Shown: positions 61,681-64,000 of the stretch, one piece after another
Layout of the letters: each line of letters begins with the position of its first letter
Position numbering within the stretch: the first letter of the stretch is position 1
Assembly: GCA_014871385.1 (NCBI GenBank)
Contig: CM026425.1
Span: forward strand, 9,835,243 to 9,899,242
Origin: Ceratodon purpureus
Taxonomy: Eukaryota; Streptophyta; Bryopsida; Pseudoditrichales; Ditrichaceae
Reading direction: 5' to 3'
Length of the DNA: 64,000 bases
Position numbers and translations under genes: made by a program
Notes under the pieces: generated by a model
Told to the model about the DNA's origin: nothing
Database searches by the model: none
The model's input: only the letters and a program-made list of their open reading frames with translations

Positions 61681-62632
61681 ATAGCCAATACCAAAATACT
61701 TAGGCATATCAAAAAAATATACCATTGTAACACCACGTTTTAAAACAATGTAGATTGCTCCAGATAATGTGCCAGATACTAAGTAAAATCATATACATTG
61801 TTATTGTCTGATATTAATAATTATTGTTTTCCATTGATAATTATTTCATTTTATCAATGAAAAAGGAGGCGGGATGAATATAATATTAATGCGTATTGAA
61901 GATTATTTAATATTTTTTTCAATTTTAATAATCAAACCGACATTTCAGTATTAAACAACAAAAAATCCAATATATAAAGACTTGTTCGCACTTGGTCTTT
62001 GCAAAGACCATGGATAAAAATTTAACTTCCCCACAATTTCGGGAAAAATACCTTCTTTGTAGGAAAGGTGTTATCAATGAGGTTAAAAAAAGTGTTAGCA
62101 ATAGTAGGGAAATTACACAATGGCCCCTCAAGTACCACATTAGCTAAGACCACTTTTCAGTGTTCTAAACTAAAGAATATTTCCTATTTTGGTGCTTCTT
62201 TAACAATTGCCTATTATTGCTCAAATATTTTTTGTCCTCCTAAATGTTAGCTAATACCCATTCTTAAAGTGTGCCATGTGTACATCCATGTAGGATTGGT
62301 AATTACTAAAGAACTTAGATGCAAACACACATTTTTTTAAGGATGTAAGACCCCCTTTTAAGACCACCTCTAAGGCCAAGTGCAAACATACCTTAAGCCA
62401 CTTATAAATCAATTATCATTTCCTCACATATTTGTATATAAAACAACTTGTAAGTTTTACTACTGATTCAAATATGCGTGAAAAAATAATTCTTAATTTT
62501 ACTTGAAAATAATTCAAAAGACATTGAAAATTCATTTTTATTTGTGTAAGTGTGGCTATCCAAGGTTTAATTACTAATGGTCGGAAATGGAGTTTTGAAT
62601 TATTTTCCCTATATACAATTATACACAAAAGA
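61681..62632. other. AT-rich intergenic region, no supported gene
   Basis: Nothing beyond short frames between the two MITE copies. Confidence 0.5.
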
Positions 62633-62897
62633 ATACCATAACTCCATAGCAAGAAAAAAGTAAAAAAAATCAAAAATTGAAAAAATAAGATTTGTTCCTC
62701 AAAAGTTGAAAATTTTCAAATTTTTCAGTTCTAGCAAAAAATCTTTAAAAAATGACCTTAGATGGCTTAAATTTAAAAATACTGCAATACTAATTTATTC
62801 TATTTTTGTTTTTCCACCTCTGTAATTTTCTGATTTTTACGTTTTTAATCTTTAGAATTACTTTTTGGACAAACCTCCTATGGAATTGCGGTAGTTC
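62633..62897. mobile_element. MITE, family A, copy 3, about 265 bp
   Basis: The ends (TACCATAACTCCATAGCAAG and the inverted CTCCTATGGAATTGCGGTA) match at about 15 of 20 positions and resemble those of copy 2. The interior shares AAAAAATGACCTTAGATGGC and ACTAATTTATTCTAT with it. Confidence 0.65.
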
Positions 62898-63340
62898 TAT
62901 GCTGTTTTTACTGTAAAAAATGTATTACAATTCTTTCAAGATTAACATGTGTAAATTCTATGCACTATTCTCATTTGGGATATCATTCCAAATAACTATC
63001 ATCAGGTGTGATTATCCTCGAGTTTCTCGTGAAAAGAATCAAATTACATGCTGCCATAACATCAACCTAGATTACATGGTGACATCATGGAGAACGCTAT
63101 TTGTCATGTAAGGAAGGATAAGGCGGGAGCGGCGCGCGTTGGCGTCCGCCGTGGCCCGCCACGCTGGCACCGCTGGTTTCCCCGCGTCGCGCCGTCCTCG
63201 GTAACTCGCTCGACGGGTAATTTTTCGCCGCATGTGACACTGCTTCGTCCGAGACACTCCGCCTCACAATACCCGTGACACAGAACACTGTCGACGCCCG
63301 AGACACTGGCTCCCCACCTGACCGTGTCCTTAAAAAAAAA
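62898..63340. other. AT-rich to GC-rich transition ahead of the terminal gene
   Basis: Composition switches sharply at about 63,105-63,115 from AT-rich spacer to GC-rich sequence. Short frames on both strands after the switch have no features. This could be a gene-associated GC island or the edge of an inserted element; only one side is visible. Confidence 0.4.
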
Positions 63341-63359
63341 TGACGTCATCGTGACGTCA
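63341..63359. promoter_or_regulatory. Paired palindromic TGACGTCA sites, one helical turn apart
   Basis: TGACGTCA at 63341-63348 and again at 63352-63359, start-to-start spacing 11 bp. This is the core bound by TGA/CREB-class bZIP dimers. It lies about 360 bases before the terminal gene's ATG. Confidence 0.55.
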
Positions 63360-63457
63360 TGAGATCCCGTCGTCTTCATCGTTCCGTCTAGGGCTCCAGT
63401 TCGATTAGGTTTCCAGTGTTCCCGTCCGCCTCTTGCAATGCAGGTGGGTGCTACGTT

Positions 63458-63672
63458 TAGGGTTTAGATCGATGTACATCGCGGATCTTCTGTACTCTTT
63501 CGATTCTAGGAGAGAGTGAAGCCTGGCCTCCTTTTGCACACGCTCAATATTGATCAGTCCCACTTCCAGAATGAGATGTTCAATGTCACTGCTGTCGACC
63601 CCTACGGCGACTGTGGGGTTTAGCGTGCAGATAGCGTAATTTCTTTCGCCATTGACGTAGGGTTTAGGGTTT
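63458..63672 (+). promoter_or_regulatory. Two teloboxes in the leader of the terminal gene
   Basis: TAGGGTTT at 63458-63465 and 63665-63672, the second 47 bases before the ATG at 63719. A partial GGGTTTAG occurs at about 63617. Regulatory function is inferred from plant promoters in general. Confidence 0.4.
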
Positions 63673-63718
63673 AATTCGACCGTGGAGTGCGTAGTGGGGG
63701 AGATCCAGGCTCTTGGCG

Positions 63719-64000
63719 ATGGAGAACGGAGACGGTACGAATGTGGATTTTTCTGCCATGGACATCGATGTCGACTGTGAGGAAGTAGATCTGAGTGGCT
63801 TCGATATCCACAGACTCCAGCTGCAGGCAATCGAGGACTGCGTGCAGAACCCTCCCGCAGGTGTTTTCGGACCTCGTGACCTAAGGTGGGAGCTTGAATA
63901 CCGTCATCCTCGAGGAGAGCACAAAAAATCACATGTTGTGCAGCAATGCTTCGTCCCTACAGATAGAGTACAGGACTTCATCGACGGGATGCAGTGCGGT
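63719..64000 (+). CDS. N-terminus of an unrecognised gene, runs off the window
   Basis: The ATG at 63719 opens a frame of 94 codons with no stop before the window end. The first 30 residues are acidic (MENGDGTNVDFSAMDIDVDC). Later text is protein-like (LQLQAIEDCVQNPPAGVFG, YRHPRGEHKKSHVVQQC, DRVQDFIDGMQ). No family is recognised from this part. Codon composition and telobox-bearing leader support a real gene. A 175-codon minus-strand frame overlapping it (63405-63932) looks like a shadow. Confidence 0.55.
   Translation, partial: MENGDGTNVDFSAMDIDVDCEEVDLSGFDIHRLQLQAIEDCVQNPPAGVFGPRDLRWELEYRHPRGEHKKSHVVQQCFVPTDRVQDFIDGMQCG

Noticed and set aside
63405..63932. 175-codon minus-strand frame
   Set aside because: It overlaps a more protein-like plus-strand frame that starts after two teloboxes; its own text has no features.

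Overview
The window looks like nuclear DNA of a land plant, probably one outside the flowering plants. GC-rich, multi-intron genes with canonical GT..AG introns sit in long AT-rich, MITE-littered spacers. The plant families recognised are a clock pseudo-response regulator (PRR) with receiver and CCT domains, a plasma-membrane LRR receptor kinase, an ARMH3-type armadillo protein and PP2C exons. The PRR receiver keeps an aspartate where flowering-plant PRRs have glutamate, which points to a bryophyte-like lineage. The species was not identified.

Region 1 (1-26,600): a sequence unit starting before base 1 is repeated in tandem about 4.69 kb downstream. The second copy is split by a 20,913-bp DNA transposon (4944-25856) with 26-bp terminal inverted repeats and a TTAT target duplication. 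The first tandem copy supplies the matching empty site. The left half of the element reads rightward and carries a five-exon DDE/D-type transposase (Sola-like by motif pattern) and a coiled-coil protein. The right half reads leftward and carries a helix-turn-helix-like protein, a coiled-coil/RING-like protein and a basic-tailed disordered protein. Repeat arrays lie between them. This large gene-carrying element is the most notable object here.

Region 2 (26,600-33,166): mostly gene-poor, with a broken PP2C-like fragment, a strong foldback, a tRNA-like SINE head and one MITE.

Region 3 (33,167-55,284): a large inverted duplication. Two near-identical arms of about 7.3 kb each hold a complete PRR gene of 919 codons, on opposite strands and pointing at each other. 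The spacer of about 7.5 kb holds a fragment of an ARMH3-like gene (minus strand), cut off in an intron next to arm 1, and a complete LRR receptor-like kinase of the At1g12460 type (plus strand).

Region 4 (55,285-63,104): AT-rich spacer with another foldback, a long AT microsatellite, one Stowaway-like MITE and two copies of a second MITE family. At about 63.1 kb the composition becomes GC-rich again and a gene begins that runs off the window end. Its promoter has paired TGACGTCA sites and teloboxes.
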